A stretch of 64,000 bases of DNA, taken from positions 62,642 through 126,641 of the forward strand of contig NZ_QRAN01000001.1 in assembly GCF_003457605.1 (NCBI RefSeq), in the 5' to 3' direction. Origin of the DNA: Seongchinamella sediminis (lineage in GTDB: Bacteria; Pseudomonadota; Gammaproteobacteria; Pseudomonadales; Halieaceae). This document shows positions 35,419 to 46,200 of this stretch, one piece after another. Under the pieces are notes generated by a model. The model did not search any database and had not been told where the DNA came from. It worked only from the letters and a program-made list of their open reading frames with translations. Position numbers and translations under genes: made by a program. How positions within the stretch are numbered: the first letter of the stretch is position 1; each line of letters starts with the position of its first letter.

Positions 35419-38400
35419 CTACTGGTCAGGCAGTACCAGCTGCAGCCTGGCTATGTATCCGTTCTTGGTGGTGTTGCTGTAAGATGCGCCCATGGCCGCT
35501 GCCAGTGATTGAATCACTTTCCGGCCTGATCCGCCCTGTATTTTCCCTTCGGCCCTGTTATCACCGGTGCCGTCATCAGCCACCACCAGAATCAGCAGCG
35601 GATCCGCACCGGCTTCGCGAACAACATCGATTGAAGTCTCGACGAAATTGGCGTGAGACGCAGGGCTGAATGCGTGGACCATGCTGTTGTGCAGTAACTC
35701 GTAAAGAATCACCGCCAATGGCGAGGCCACGTGCGCCGGCAGAGTTTCGCGAGTCACCCGGTTAATTGAAGTGATGGTTGCCGGATCCACGGTGGCTTCT
35801 GCCAGCAGGTAGTTGGTAATGCCGTCCACGTAGGTGTGCATGTCAGCTTCCAGCTGTCCTTCCTGGAAGAAATAGCATTGCTCCAGCAGCTCAAGGGCTT
35901 TGATGTGACCCTGAAGCTTGGCCCGGCCTGACTCCTCCACATTGAGATCACCCAGGCACTGGGAGATCAGGTCCAGCGTGGCCAAATTGTGTTGCGACAC
36001 CGCCCTGACCAACTCGTCCTGGTACTCGTGGCTCTCCTGCAGGTCATCCTGAGCCTGGTCCGCAGCGTCATGCATTTCCTGGGCAATACGAAGTGCCTCC
36101 TCCTTGAGCAGATGAGAACGATAAGTGCGCATGATCATCCAGACCATCAAAATCGCCAGCATCGCGTAGCCGCCAAAAGCCCACCAGGTTTTCCACCACG
36201 GCGGCAGCACCACAATAGTCAGCGCAACCTCATTGGCACTCCACACCCCAGCGGCATTTGCGCCCCTCGCGCGGAAGGTATATGTCCCCGGATCCAGTCC
36301 GGTGAATCTGACGGTGTTGTTGGTGCTCGCCTCAGTCCAGGTGTCGGTGAGGCCTTCTAGTGTGTGGGTGTATTGGTTATCGTCGGGGTTCTGGTAGTCC
36401 AAAAGATTGATTACTACCGCAAATGATCGTTCGTCATGCGTAAGCTCTAGATTTTCAAGTTCGGAAATTTCGTCAGATCGAAGGCTTTTACTGTGACTAA
36501 GTATAATTTGCGTGATCTTGAGTGGTATGTTGTCGTTAGAAAGGTGCTGCTGGTCTGCTGGTATCCGGCTATAGCCGTTTAGCCCTCCGAAATACATATA
36601 ACCAAGGGAATCGATGAAATATGAGCCGTAGTTGAAATCATCCCCCTGTAGACCATCCAGTTTTGTTAATCGGAGATTTACTTTACCTCCCGAATCTATC
36701 TTGTAGATACCACTCTGCGTTGAGCACCATAGGTTAAATTCATTATCAAAAATCATTCCATAAATGGTTGCATTCTCTATTGCCGGGTCTTGGCTGAATC
36801 GCTCGAGCTGCAAAGTTTCGTTCACACTTGAGACCGCTCCAAGTGAATAGATGCCGTGCCCTTTCGTCCCGATGAGTAACCTACCATCGTCAGTCTCAGC
36901 TAGAGTAAGTAGGACGGGATGGTCATTCAATTGCTGGAAATTTGCCTTGACTACTCTAAACTGGTTTTCGGCTGTATCTAGCTTGTATAGATGTCGTTCT
37001 GATGTGGCAAAGATTGTCCCTGTTTGGGTTTCGAACAAGTGGTTAAATGATGTCTCTCCGCCACTCTGAATACGAACCAGACTATTTCCTTGAGCTTTGT
37101 AGATTCCTCGGTTATAAGTTGACAAATAGATAGAGTCGTCACCAGTATTCAGGATTTTCGTTACTTCTAGTTTTGTTGTTTCAGAAGCTGAAATTGATTG
37201 AACTTCACCATTAAGAATGTCGATTTTATGCACACCGTCTTTAGCAAGGCCGGCCCACAGTTCGTTGTCACGTACTGCCAATGTCGTAATTCTGTTATCT
37301 GGTAGCCCATTACCTTCGGGAAAATGCAGCCGATGATGCCCCTTGGTGCCCTCACTGTAAACGTATATTCCGTTATAAGTCCCTACCCAGATTCTTCCAT
37401 CTTCGGATTGAGCAAATGCAAGAACGTCGTTGTCGACGTTGCTACTCCTATTGTTGAAGCTTTGAATACTGGTTGGTGCGATTTGATCTAACCCTTGAAA
37501 GGTACCGACAAAGAGTACATTGCCATCATAAAACAATCTGGTTATGTTGTTATTTGATAACAGGGAATTGGATTGATTTAAATGCGAATTTACATGCAGT
37601 TCACTCGATGTAACTATCAAGCCTCTATCAGTGGCGATCCAAAGTTCGTCACCCAGATGTAGAAGGTCCGAGATGCTCGAGATGTTGTAACCAGAAAGGT
37701 CGAGCGAGGACTCTATCTGGTTGGCTTTCGTGTTGAACCGGTGCACGTTCGCATCCGATGTGGATATGTATACTTCCTCCGCACTGACCACCGCTGCTGC
37801 GGTTATATCAATGCCTGCTAGATTTAATGATTGTTCAACGATGCTATTAGAGCGAAATTCAATAAAAACAATAGAGTTATTCGTTGCCAGCAAAGTAGTC
37901 TCATCATCAATTTTGGCAGCACCAACTACATCGGAAATTTCTGCGCGAGACAATTCTGAGGTTAGCCAATCGAGTTCTGGTTTATCTGACAGATTTAGAG
38001 TGACAGTGCCACTTTTGGAGGAGGCTATAAAATAGTCTTCTGCAATTGTATGCAAATCTTTCAGTTCAATAGTGCTTGGTTGACTTACAGAAGTGAAGTC
38101 GGAGATTTCATTTGAAAATTCGTAGATCCCTTGTCCAAATGTTGCAATTAGCAGATTGCCGTTTTTCCTCTCTCCGATGCCCCGGATATCAGTGCTTCCC
38201 AGCGAACCATCGCCATGGTTGGATCCCCCGAACTTTTGCACGTCACTTCCCTCGAATTTGTAGAGCCCCTGCTGTGTCCCGATCCAGAGAAATCCATTCC
38301 GATCCTTAAAAATTCTTGTAACAGTCGGCTGAGCCAGCTCAATTGACAGAGGCGATCGGTGGATTTGTGGTGGAACGGAAGCTGCAGGTTCCGAGAGCAC

Positions 38401-38490
38401 AACAAGAACTGTGACTAATATTGTCTTGAAACAATGGAATAAAGACAGTTTCCCATAATGGACATAATTCCTTTCATTAATTACGGGCAT
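35419..38490 (-). CDS. Propeller-sensor histidine kinase (two-component regulator propeller, HATPase)
   Basis: 1023 residues. A putative signal region (hydrophobic run about 20-40) is followed by a periplasmic Reg_prop beta-propeller to about 690 with repeated motifs such as [22 protein letters not shown] and [14 protein letters not shown]. Then come a Y_Y_Y domain ([16 protein letters not shown]...[15 protein letters not shown]), one transmembrane helix ([19 protein letters not shown], about 775), a coiled coil with a candidate phospho-acceptor ([13 protein letters not shown]) and a C-terminal HATPase ([32 protein letters not shown]). This is the HisKA_2-like kinase class. It overlaps the hybrid kinase by 14 bases. 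GC content falls sharply at about 36.36 kb, inside the gene: the kinase part is core-like, the sensor part AT-rich. Confidence 0.86.
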   Translation of the reverse strand: MPVINERNYVHYGKLSLFHCFKTILVTVLVVLSEPAASVPPQIHRSPLSIELAQPTVTRIFKDRNGFLWIGTQQGLYKFEGSDVQKFGGSNHGDGSLGSTDIRGIGERKNGNLLIATFGQGIYEFSNEISDFTSVSQPSTIELKDLHTIAEDYFIASSKSGTVTLNLSDKPELDWLTSELSRAEISDVVGAAKIDDETTLLATNNSIVFIEFRSNSIVEQSLNLAGIDITAAAVVSAEEVYISTSDANVHRFNTKANQIESSLDLSGYNISSISDLLHLGDELWIATDRGLIVTSSELHVNSHLNQSNSLLSNNNITRLFYDGNVLFVGTFQGLDQIAPTSIQSFNNRSSNVDNDVLAFAQSEDGRIWVGTYNGIYVYSEGTKGHHRLHFPEGNGLPDNRITTLAVRDNELWAGLAKDGVHKIDILNGEVQSISASETTKLEVTKILNTGDDSIYLSTYNRGIYKAQGNSLVRIQSGGETSFNHLFETQTGTIFATSERHLYKLDTAENQFRVVKANFQQLNDHPVLLTLAETDDGRLLIGTKGHGIYSLGAVSSVNETLQLERFSQDPAIENATIYGMIFDNEFNLWCSTQSGIYKIDSGGKVNLRLTKLDGLQGDDFNYGSYFIDSLGYMYFGGLNGYSRIPADQQHLSNDNIPLKITQIILSHSKSLRSDEISELENLELTHDERSFAVVINLLDYQNPDDNQYTHTLEGLTDTWTEASTNNTVRFTGLDPGTYTFRARGANAAGVWSANEVALTIVVLPPWWKTWWAFGGYAMLAILMVWMIMRTYRSHLLKEEALRIAQEMHDAADQAQDDLQESHEYQDELVRAVSQHNLATLDLISQCLGDLNVEESGRAKLQGHIKALELLEQCYFFQEGQLEADMHTYVDGITNYLLAEATVDPATITSINRVTRETLPAHVASPLAVILYELLHNSMVHAFSPASHANFVETSIDVVREAGADPLLILVVADDGTGDNRAEGKIQGGSGRKVIQSLAAAMGASYSNTTKNGYIARLQLVLPDQ

Positions 38491-41400
38491 AAGTACTTCG
38501 GTTGGAAAGATATTTCGAGTGAAATTCTATTAGGTACTCCTCATATGCGTCTTTTAGCATTACTAAGTTATTCTCGACATCGTCTAAGTTTCCATGCTTG
38601 CTGCTAGCCTCAATTTGAGAGCTTATAGATCGTACTTTTTGCGCTCCTATATTTGCGCTCATCGATTTGACAGCGTGGGCGGACTTCGTCAACTGTTCAA
38701 TATCAAGATCGTTGACGTTCATTCGAATTTCCTCGAGCTTCTGCTCCATCTGTTTTTTGTAGCCGTCGAAGATGTCCGGCAGAATTTGGTTGCCCGTCTG
38801 GTTTTCAATATCAATTATTGCTTTAACTGCTTGTTGGTTAATTATCTGTGACTTCTCAGTTTTTTGATCGGGTGTGTCTTCGAAAGCTTCTTCGATGATA
38901 GCTGTCGAATTCGCATTTTTCGCCCTGGATATATACCTCCTGCTGAATGAGGAAATAGCGTTCCTAATATCTGAGACTGTAAACGGCTTTCCGACATAAA
39001 GATCCATTCCTGAGGCCTTGCACTTGGCCTTGTCCTCTTTACCAAGTCCTGCGGTTAGGGCAATTATTGGCGTTCGACTTGAGCTTCGGACTGCTTCAGA
39101 TTCACGGATTTTTTGCGTTGCCAGAAAGCCGTCCATTATAGGCATCTGGCAATCCATGAAAATCAAATCGAAGTTATCTTCGTTGTATCTAGCCACAGCA
39201 TCTAATCCGTTCTCTACAACCTCAACGCTATGGCCAAGCATAGCAATCATCTCGCGTATGATTTTCTGGTTGGTTGCCACATCCTCTGCAACTAGAATCT
39301 TCAATTTATTGGTGCTAAATAATTTCGCATTTTTCTGAGGTGCATTCAGAGAGGCCTTAAAATTCTGTACATCGGAAAGTGCATCTTGTATCGAATTCAA
39401 AGTAATCGGTTTTGTTACATGTATCCAAGCTCCCAGATTGGAGGCACTTCTGTTGTCAGAGAGTGATGATAGTAAGATTCCTACGTGGCTTCCGTTGTTA
39501 TTGGTGACTTCAGAAAGTAGTTCCAGGTTTTCGAGCGAATCTGAATCTACGATTACAAGATCTGAATCGGTTTGAAAATCTGGTTTGTCTTGTCGTGAGC
39601 AAGTCCACCCCAATGTAGCTATGTGAGATTCAATCATTCTGTAAGTTGAATCATTTTTACATGTTACTGAGGCGGTCTTCTTGTAAGTGCTATCCATATT
39701 TTCTTGATAAGACCTGACCTCTAACGGAACTGTTATTGAAATTGATGTTCCTCGGTTGGGAGATGACTCAATATCAATTCGACCGCCCATTAACTCAATG
39801 TAGTGTTTTGATATAGATAGCCCCAGGCCTGTACCACCATACTCTCTTGTAGTGCTCGTATCCGCCTGGGTGAATACATCGAAAACCTTCGCCTGGGTTT
39901 CCGGAGTCATTCCAATACCGGTATCGGTAACAGTGATAGTCACCAAACATTTGCCTTCATGATCCTCGACTTCTCCAGAACCCAAGATAATGTCAACGTT
40001 ACCTTTATGGGTGAATTTAATTGAATTGCTAACCAGATTCATAATTACCTGGCGGATTTTTGTGGGATCTCCAATGACTGTCCGTGGAGAATTGGTTTGA
40101 AATATGCTATTCAGCGAAAGCTTTTTGCGCGAGGCCGGCTCGCCTTGCAGGTAGCAAACTTCGTCTATGAGTTCTAGCAGATCAAATTCGATACTCTCCA
40201 ACTCTATTATAGTTGCTTCAATTTTTGAAAAATCTAGAATTTCGTTGATCAGTTCCAGCAGCGATTCGCCACTATTGTGAGCGGCTTTAGCGAACTGACG
40301 CTGTTGTGCTGTTAAGTCAGTGTGAAGGAGGAGTTCGGTCATGCCAATCATCCCATGCATCGGGGTACGAATTTCATGACTCATTGTTGCTAAAAAATCT
40401 GATTTAGCGCTATTCGCTGCTTCAGCAGCTGCCCGTGCTTCCTGTAGATCTTGAGTTCTTTCTTGGACCTTTGCCTCGAGCTCCTTTTGCCTTTCTAGAG
40501 CAATCTCTTGCGATCGCATTTGACGGTAAAACAAGTAACCGATGATCAATAAAGAGATTAGGCTGTACACGGCGTAAGCGTAGGAACTGCGCCAAGGTGC
40601 GGGGTGGACCCTTATTGGGAGGCTAAGCGCGTCCCAGTTCCATACTCCCTCGGGGTTTGCGGCCGCGAATCTTAAGGTGTAGTTTCCCGGCGGAAGCGTT
40701 GTGAATGAGGCAACCCGAGCATCCTCAGAAACAACCCAGTCGGGGTTTAAGCCCTCAAGCATATAGGCATATTGGACGAGGTCAGGATTTGAGTAGTCTG
40801 AGGCGTAGGTTTCGATTGTCAGTACCCTGTCTTCGTAGCCTAGTTCGAGAGCTTCTAATTCATAGTACGGCTTTTCAAAAAATACCTGCTTGTTCATGAT
40901 TTTTATTGAGGAGATATTTACCAGAGGCGGAATTCTGGCTTGTTTGGAGAAGTTCGAATTAATAACGTTATAGCCTTTCGGGCCGCCAAAGTAGATTGTC
41001 CCATCGGCAGCCTGATAGGCTGCGCCCATATTGAACTCCGATCCTTGAAGTCCGTCCCTTTCGCTGTATTGGCGGGAACTATGGGAAGTCGGGTTGTATT
41101 TAGTTACACCTCGATTATGTGATAGCCATAGGTTTCCTTCGTTGTCTGCTTTTATCCCATATATGTTTGAACTAGGTAATCTCACTTCTCCAGAGTGATT
41201 TACAAAGTTTGATATTGAATTTTCCCTATCTTGCTTGCTCCAACTAATCAGGCCTCCACCGGCTGAGCCAAGCCAAAGTCTCTGTTGACTATCTTCATAG
41301 AAGGCCCAGACCATATCGCTAGTAATGCTATTCGAGTCTCTCGGATCTCTTTTGAATCTTTCGAAAACTCCCTTCTCAATATCAAATCGATTCAGTCCAT

Positions 41401-42952
41401 CTTCGGTGCCTACCCAGATGTTGCCGAGTGAGTCTTCAAATAATGCAATTACTCGGTCGCTGCTAATAGAGTTTTCATTGCCAGGTGCATTCTGGTAATT
41501 TGTGAAACTACCGTCCCGATTCGAATACAAGCTGAGTCCTCCGCCGAATGTGCCTATTAGCAACATTTCATCCGAGGTTTTAAGTAAAGAGGTTACGCCG
41601 TTCGAACCAAGCGATCTTGGATTTGTTGGGCTGTGTTTGAATACCTTAAGCTCGCCGGTAAGAATATTGAGCTGGTTCAGCCCACCATCAAAGGTACCAA
41701 TCCAGAGGGTTTCTTTATCTCCCAACAAGCTCATAACCACCGAACTTGACAACCCCGGTGATGTGTACTCGTTTAGCCACTCAAATTTTGTCGCGTCAGG
41801 CTTGAGCCTGTTCAAGCCATTGTCAGTGGCCACCCATAAGCTCCCATCTACAGTTTCCGCGAACGCATTAACAGCATTGCTTGACAGGTTTCCGGACGTT
41901 GCGTCGAAAACTGGAAAATGCCCTTTAGTGCCAGTTACGAGGCCATATACTGTCCCGACCCAATATTGTCCTTCTCGCGATTGGTAGACACTGGCGATAA
42001 TATTCTCTGGGAGTCCTGCATTACTCGTGGTGAAACGGATGAAGCTATTCGCATTGGAATTATATAGGTTGAGTCCTTCATACGTGGCCACCCAGATATT
42101 GCCTGCGTTGTCCTCGTAAATATCAAGTACCCGGTTTGATGAAAGGGACGTATTTGAATTCTCGTCGTGCTCAATTAATGCCAGCTCGCCATTATCTAAA
42201 TCTAAAATTGATATTCCAAGGTCGGTTTGCGCAGCCCACAATTTGTTGTCGGAAGTCACGAGAATGCGGTTTATACCTGCATTCGTGCGATTCGGTATCC
42301 GGATTCTTTCGACGTCAATTGTGGAGTCTTGGCTATCGACAGGCTTTAGGCATAACAGTCCCGTGGTGGTGGCCAGCCAAAGTTGACCATTTCTGTCCTC
42401 AGTAATGTCCAGGACTTCACCAAAGCCCTCTATGCCTAAAGAGGAACTTGTATAGTGCCGATATGATCCATTAGACGGGTCAAAGGAACTGAATGAATTT
42501 TTGTAGCCGAGCCACAAGAGTCCATTAGAGGCTGAAAATAGAGAGTAAGCTGTATTTGAGAATGGTGAATTCCTTTCGTTAGGGTCAGCTAGCTGAACAT
42601 CAAAACCATTCACTGTTGGGTCATAGCGATTCAATCCTCCACCCTGTGTTGCTATCCAAATATCCCCATTTATGTCTTCAGTTATCTCGGTTACATTGTT
42701 AGTAGAAATTGAGTGCTGGCTCCCAGCTAGAAACCGATAATTTTCTACAGTTTGGCCTTCGTACTTGTTGAGGCCTTCTTTAGTGAGAAACCACAAGGCA
42801 CCCCTGGAGTCTTGGAATGTTTGTGTAATTGTTTGCTGGGTGAGATTTTTTGAGAAGGGAGCGATGTAGAAGTCGTATTCAGATAAGGGAGAGGAGTTGG
42901 CGTGGAAAGCCAACAAGAGTAACACGACTAGGGTGAACGCCCTTGAAAACAT
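38477..42952 (-). CDS. Hybrid histidine kinase with propeller sensor, receiver and Hpt
   Basis: 1491 residues. Signal peptide ([21 protein letters not shown]), then the Reg_prop propeller in two seven-bladed parts ([27 protein letters not shown] repeats), Y_Y_Y ([12 protein letters not shown]...[16 protein letters not shown]), transmembrane helix near 790, HisKA ([19 protein letters not shown], His about 850), HATPase ([29 protein letters not shown]), a degenerate receiver, a canonical receiver ([27 protein letters not shown]) and an Hpt ([12 protein letters not shown]). It is therefore a complete internal phosphorelay that needs an outside response regulator. It is AT-rich along its whole length, unlike the chromosome. 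It is the start gene of a two-kinase unit lying downstream of the GYKWG repeat gene. Confidence 0.92.
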   Translation of the reverse strand: MFSRAFTLVVLLLLAFHANSSPLSEYDFYIAPFSKNLTQQTITQTFQDSRGALWFLTKEGLNKYEGQTVENYRFLAGSQHSISTNNVTEITEDINGDIWIATQGGGLNRYDPTVNGFDVQLADPNERNSPFSNTAYSLFSASNGLLWLGYKNSFSSFDPSNGSYRHYTSSSLGIEGFGEVLDITEDRNGQLWLATTTGLLCLKPVDSQDSTIDVERIRIPNRTNAGINRILVTSDNKLWAAQTDLGISILDLDNGELALIEHDENSNTSLSSNRVLDIYEDNAGNIWVATYEGLNLYNSNANSFIRFTTSNAGLPENIIASVYQSREGQYWVGTVYGLVTGTKGHFPVFDATSGNLSSNAVNAFAETVDGSLWVATDNGLNRLKPDATKFEWLNEYTSPGLSSSVVMSLLGDKETLWIGTFDGGLNQLNILTGELKVFKHSPTNPRSLGSNGVTSLLKTSDEMLLIGTFGGGLSLYSNRDGSFTNYQNAPGNENSISSDRVIALFEDSLGNIWVGTEDGLNRFDIEKGVFERFKRDPRDSNSITSDMVWAFYEDSQQRLWLGSAGGGLISWSKQDRENSISNFVNHSGEVRLPSSNIYGIKADNEGNLWLSHNRGVTKYNPTSHSSRQYSERDGLQGSEFNMGAAYQAADGTIYFGGPKGYNVINSNFSKQARIPPLVNISSIKIMNKQVFFEKPYYELEALELGYEDRVLTIETYASDYSNPDLVQYAYMLEGLNPDWVVSEDARVASFTTLPPGNYTLRFAAANPEGVWNWDALSLPIRVHPAPWRSSYAYAVYSLISLLIIGYLFYRQMRSQEIALERQKELEAKVQERTQDLQEARAAAEAANSAKSDFLATMSHEIRTPMHGMIGMTELLLHTDLTAQQRQFAKAAHNSGESLLELINEILDFSKIEATIIELESIEFDLLELIDEVCYLQGEPASRKKLSLNSIFQTNSPRTVIGDPTKIRQVIMNLVSNSIKFTHKGNVDIILGSGEVEDHEGKCLVTITVTDTGIGMTPETQAKVFDVFTQADTSTTREYGGTGLGLSISKHYIELMGGRIDIESSPNRGTSISITVPLEVRSYQENMDSTYKKTASVTCKNDSTYRMIESHIATLGWTCSRQDKPDFQTDSDLVIVDSDSLENLELLSEVTNNNGSHVGILLSSLSDNRSASNLGAWIHVTKPITLNSIQDALSDVQNFKASLNAPQKNAKLFSTNKLKILVAEDVATNQKIIREMIAMLGHSVEVVENGLDAVARYNEDNFDLIFMDCQMPIMDGFLATQKIRESEAVRSSSRTPIIALTAGLGKEDKAKCKASGMDLYVGKPFTVSDIRNAISSFSRRYISRAKNANSTAIIEEAFEDTPDQKTEKSQIINQQAVKAIIDIENQTGNQILPDIFDGYKKQMEQKLEEIRMNVNDLDIEQLTKSAHAVKSMSANIGAQKVRSISSQIEASSKHGNLDDVENNLVMLKDAYEEYLIEFHSKYLSNRSTYARN

Positions 42953-43043
42953 TTAGAACTACACGTTGAGTGGTATGGGTCTCAAATTAAAGTGTAGTTT
43001 ACTGGCATTTGCATCTGAAATATTGAAATAAGGCCAACAAATT

Positions 43044-43091
43044 AAGGCGTTACTGGCTGGAAGTAAGGCTTCTCCCAGCCAGTAACGCCTT
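43044..43091 (-). other. Long perfect hairpin between the repeat gene and hybrid kinase gene
   Basis: AAGGCGTTACTGGCTGG at 43044-43060 and its exact inverted copy at 43075-43091 form a 17-bp stem with a 14-base loop. It lies 35 bases past the repeat protein stop and about 90 bases before the kinase start. On the minus strand it is followed by AATTTGTTGG, not a clean T-run, so it may attenuate or stabilise rather than terminate. Confidence 0.65.
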
Positions 43092-43125
43092 GGAAAGGTT
43101 GCTTTGCTGTTATCCGAATTTACGC

Positions 43126-43863
43126 TTACCGCAAGCCCCACTTATATCCAGATTGTTCTGCCATGTTGCGGAGCCCCCATTTGTAGCCAGTCTGGTCGGA
43201 GAAGTTGCGTAGGCCCCACTTGTAGCCAGTCTGGTCGGAGAAGTTGCGCAGGCCCCACTTGTAGCCAGTCTGGTCGGAGAAGTTGCGCAGGCCCCACTTG
43301 TAGCCGGTCTGGTCGGAGAAGTTACGCAGGCCCCACTTGTAGCCGGTCTGGTCGGAGAAGTTACGCAAACCCCACTTGTAGCCAGTCTGGTCGGAGAAGT
43401 TGCGCAGGCCCCACTTGTAGCCGGTCTGGTCGGAGAAGTTGCGCAGGCCCCACTTGTAGCCGGTCTGGTCGGAGAAGTTGCGCAGGCCCCACTTGTAGCC
43501 AGACTGCTCAGAAAAACTCATGCTGCCCCACTCGTAGTTGCTGTTACCAGCGTAGGACTGGGCCTGGTCTTTGCCGGTAGATTCGGCGTTGGCCCATTTG
43601 TAGCCACTGCGAGCCGGGGCGTTGTCTGCCCAGCTTGAGTCTGATGTGGCCGTTTCGGCGGTTTTGCCCCACTTGTATCCGGCGTTGGTGCTGCGGGTGT
43701 AGGTCTTGGCATCGGCCAGGGAGTGGCTGACGCGGTGGACCAGGTTGTGGCTGGTCTGGGAAGCAGTGGCCTGGTCGACCTCTGCGAATGAGATAGATGG
43801 TACCAGCAACGCCACTGCTGCACTGGTGAGCCCCGCTGTTTTAATCGCCTTGAAAGTAGTCAT
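43126..43863 (-). CDS. Exported GYKWG-repeat protein
   Basis: 245 residues. A signal peptide (MTTFKAIKTAGLTSAAVALLVPSISFA) is followed by a divergent region with three GYKWG/NYEWG-like units (about 65-115) and then ten 13-residue units (about 116-245): SFSEQSGYKWGLR, eight identical copies of NFSDQTGYKWGLR and a last NMAEQSGYKWGLR. Each unit contains invariant aromatic Y and W, one K and a C-terminal R. I do not recognise the family. It has no cysteines or enzymatic motif. Plausible roles are a structural surface/periplasmic polymer, a peptide precursor cut after Arg, or a ligand scaffold. The gene is GC-rich like the core but adjoins the AT-rich kinase block and faces it in the same direction; a subtilase lies upstream on the same strand. 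Confidence 0.75.
   Translation of the reverse strand: MTTFKAIKTAGLTSAAVALLVPSISFAEVDQATASQTSHNLVHRVSHSLADAKTYTRSTNAGYKWGKTAETATSDSSWADNAPARSGYKWANAESTGKDQAQSYAGNSNYEWGSMSFSEQSGYKWGLRNFSDQTGYKWGLRNFSDQTGYKWGLRNFSDQTGYKWGLRNFSDQTGYKWGLRNFSDQTGYKWGLRNFSDQTGYKWGLRNFSDQTGYKWGLRNFSDQTGYKWGLRNMAEQSGYKWGLR
43129..43518 (-). repeat. 39-bp tandem repeat, ten units, coding for the GYKWG units
   Basis: Ten direct 39-base units, with the same CCCCACTTGTAGCC core in the + orientation in every internal unit. The eight central units encode identical peptides but differ at synonymous third positions (for example GCCAGT against GCCGGT, and TTGCGC against TTACGC). This shows the amino-acid sequence is maintained while the DNA diverges. 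Confidence 0.92.
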
Positions 43864-44218
43864 GTTAGGTCGCCTTGTTTGTTTGTTTGAGTTCTCTTAA
43901 CACCTGAAACGTGATCTGGTTAAAAGTTTGGTGTCCGTCCCTGAGACTCAGTTCACATTCTTTTTCCTGAATGGTTGACTTCGTTATACGAGCTGTAGTC
44001 AGTCGAATGAAGGGAGGTATATACCCATTTTGGGGTAGTTGGCGCGGCGCGCCCCGCCTGGTGTCGCTGGGCATTGCCGAATGGATCTATTTAACCTATT
44101 GAAAAATAAAGACTAATTGTATTTGGCGGCGATGAGGGCGCGGCATGCCCCGGAAGGGGTAATCGGTGGTAATTGCCAGAGCAGAAAACTTGCTGTCGGC
44201 TGGAATGCGGTGGTCAGG
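43864..44218. other. Intergenic region, 355 bases, upstream of the repeat protein gene
   Basis: No convincing open frame. The 100 bases nearest 43863 are AT-rich and should hold the repeat gene's promoter; a short AAGGCG about 10 bases before the ATG may serve as the ribosome binding site. An 11-base palindrome (CTGAG-T-CTCAG) lies at about 43939-43950. The rest up to 44218 precedes the convergent end of the S8 protease gene; I see nothing else. Confidence 0.35.
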
Positions 44219-46177
44219 TCAGGGCTGTTGGGCCAGTTTTTCTATCCTGGTGCGCTCAAATTCATACATTTGCGTCCAGTCGAAGGGGTGTTCCACGGGG
44301 ACCTGGTGGTCGGGTGGCAGGCGTTCAACATGGGCTTTCACGCCCCAGACCCGGGTATCGCTCACGCCCTTGGCCGGGGGCAGGGGAGAGAGCATCGTGT
44401 CCAGGCCGGGAAGGGTGATTTGCTGGTCTTCGCTTACGATTGCCGGACCCTCAAAGTGCTCCTCGCCCGCTATGTCCCGCACCAGGTTCAGGTCGATATT
44501 GCCGCAGCCCCTGTCCCCCAGGGTAATGGCCCGGGTTATGCTGACGTAGCCGTGGCCCTGCTGGAAGGGGCTGTAGGCCAGCAGGCCGTCCTCGTTGATC
44601 GCCGGTTCGGCGGTGCCCAGCAGTTTGCATTTCACGTCATCGGGCGAGAGATCTGGCTCCAGTTGCAGCAGCAGCGCGGCCAGGCCCGAGACCAGGGCTG
44701 CGGCCTGTGATGTTCCTGTCATCACCAGTTCGCCCCCGGGCAGCTGATACTCGGGGTGTTGCTTCAGCAGGCCGGATCCTGGCCGGGTGAGGCCGGTCAT
44801 GTGGCCTCCGGGGGCCACGATGTCGGGTTTGATGTGCGCTTCCGGGGTGGGGCCTCTGGCGGAGAAATCGGGCACATAGTCGTCGGCCCGGGTGGCGGCG
44901 GTCCAGGAATCGGTAACGGCACCAACGGTGATGATATAGGGCAGGTTACCCGGTGAGCCCACTGTCATCGGTTCGGGTCCCGAGTTGCCCGCCGCAGCGA
45001 TGACGGTAATGCCCGCTAACCAGGCCCGCATTACGGCCTGGTTTATCGGGTCCAGGAAATAGGGCCAGCGGGGGCGCGCGGAAAACGACAGGTTCAATAC
45101 CTTTATGCCATATTTTTCCCGGTTGTCGACCGCCCACTGTACGCCGCGAACGATGTTCAGCAAGCCGCCCTGGCCCGACTCATCGAAAGCCTTGATCGCG
45201 ACAATGGAAACATCTGGCGCAACGCCCTTGTAGCCGCCGGTGGGGCTGCCCTGGTGCAGGGTGGCGCCGCTGTGAGCCAGAATGCTGGTGAGATGTGAGC
45301 CGTGGCCGCTCTCGTCGAAAACGCTGCCTTCGCTGTGGCTGATGGCATCATAGCGGGCTACTACCCGGTCGTTACCCTGGCTGTCATTCACCAGGTTGGG
45401 GTGGTCCCACAGACCTGAGTCGAGTACTGCCACGGTGACGCCTTTGCCGCGTACCCCATGGCGATGCAGCGCATCGGCGCCCGATACCTCGCTGTAGTAG
45501 TAATTATCGGCGTTGTCACTGTAACCCGGGATCAGGCTTACATCGCAATTCTCGCCAAAGCTCAGGGTGAGTTGGTACTCACTTTGCGCGGGGGGCTCAT
45601 GGGGTGAGTGCTCGAAAGCGACGGCCAGCTTCTGCTGGCCGACGAGGCCCGGCGCTTTGTCCGTGGTGAAAGCGAGTTTGAGGGGCTGTTCCCCGGTACC
45701 TGGGGACCCGGACAGCAGCGGCTGCCCGCCTAGCGTAATTGCACGCACGCCGCCCAGTGCTGCCGGCCAGCTCAACTCCAGCTCGCGCAGCTGTTGCGGC
45801 GCGCTGCTTTTGTTGTACAGGCGCCAGCTGAACCCGCGGCCAGCACGGTCAATCTCCACTGCCCCGGCTACCCGGCAACCGGCTTCTGCTGGAGCGGGTT
45901 CAACGGGTTGGTCCTTTAGCGCCAGGTCGTCAATGTGGCGATCGACTTTGCCAGTGTCGAGGATGGCATCGAGCTGCTGCCGTGAAAGCCTGGCGCCGAC
46001 GGCGTTGATAATGTCCAACTTGTGGGTCAGTTCGCCGTTCTGCTCCCTGACCAGTGTCGCCATGTCATCGGCCGAGGCGCCCTGCAGCAGTACGTGCAGG
46101 CGCTCATTCGCTGCAATGGACAGCGATGGCGCGACTGCCAGCAGTGCAGGCAGGAGCAAAAAACGGAGACAAGGCAT
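44219..46177 (-). CDS. Secreted S8 family serine protease (subtilisin-like)
   Basis: 652 residues. A signal peptide (MPCLRFLLLPALLAVAPSLSIA) and a probable inhibitor-like propeptide (HVLLQGASADDMATLVREQNGELTHKLDI) precede a spacer and the catalytic domain. The triad motifs are VAVLDSGLWDHPNLV (Asp), GHGSHLTSILAHSG (His) and GTSQAAALVSGLAALLLQL (Ser), with AAGNSGPE before the oxyanion Asn. The C-terminal extension (about 550-652) has no recognised domain. It is probably secreted to the periplasm or outside. It lies upstream of the GYKWG repeat gene on the same strand but 355 bases away, so co-transcription is uncertain; it could process the repeat protein, which is inference. Confidence 0.93.
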   Translation of the reverse strand: MPCLRFLLLPALLAVAPSLSIAANERLHVLLQGASADDMATLVREQNGELTHKLDIINAVGARLSRQQLDAILDTGKVDRHIDDLALKDQPVEPAPAEAGCRVAGAVEIDRAGRGFSWRLYNKSSAPQQLRELELSWPAALGGVRAITLGGQPLLSGSPGTGEQPLKLAFTTDKAPGLVGQQKLAVAFEHSPHEPPAQSEYQLTLSFGENCDVSLIPGYSDNADNYYYSEVSGADALHRHGVRGKGVTVAVLDSGLWDHPNLVNDSQGNDRVVARYDAISHSEGSVFDESGHGSHLTSILAHSGATLHQGSPTGGYKGVAPDVSIVAIKAFDESGQGGLLNIVRGVQWAVDNREKYGIKVLNLSFSARPRWPYFLDPINQAVMRAWLAGITVIAAAGNSGPEPMTVGSPGNLPYIITVGAVTDSWTAATRADDYVPDFSARGPTPEAHIKPDIVAPGGHMTGLTRPGSGLLKQHPEYQLPGGELVMTGTSQAAALVSGLAALLLQLEPDLSPDDVKCKLLGTAEPAINEDGLLAYSPFQQGHGYVSITRAITLGDRGCGNIDLNLVRDIAGEEHFEGPAIVSEDQQITLPGLDTMLSPLPPAKGVSDTRVWGVKAHVERLPPDHQVPVEHPFDWTQMYEFERTRIEKLAQQP

Positions 46178-46200
46178 GTCAGGGGGTTACCGAAGGTCGC

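Noticed and set aside
43129-43518. Periodic repeat that could be mistaken for a CRISPR array
   Set aside because: Units are contiguous 39-bp in-frame repeats without unique spacers and without cas genes; the repeat is coding.
43104-43580. Plus-strand frame over the repeat gene, Cys-rich with SGRRSCAGPTC units
   Set aside because: It is the antisense shadow of the GYKWG repeat; the minus frame has a signal peptide and conserved protein units with synonymous drift.
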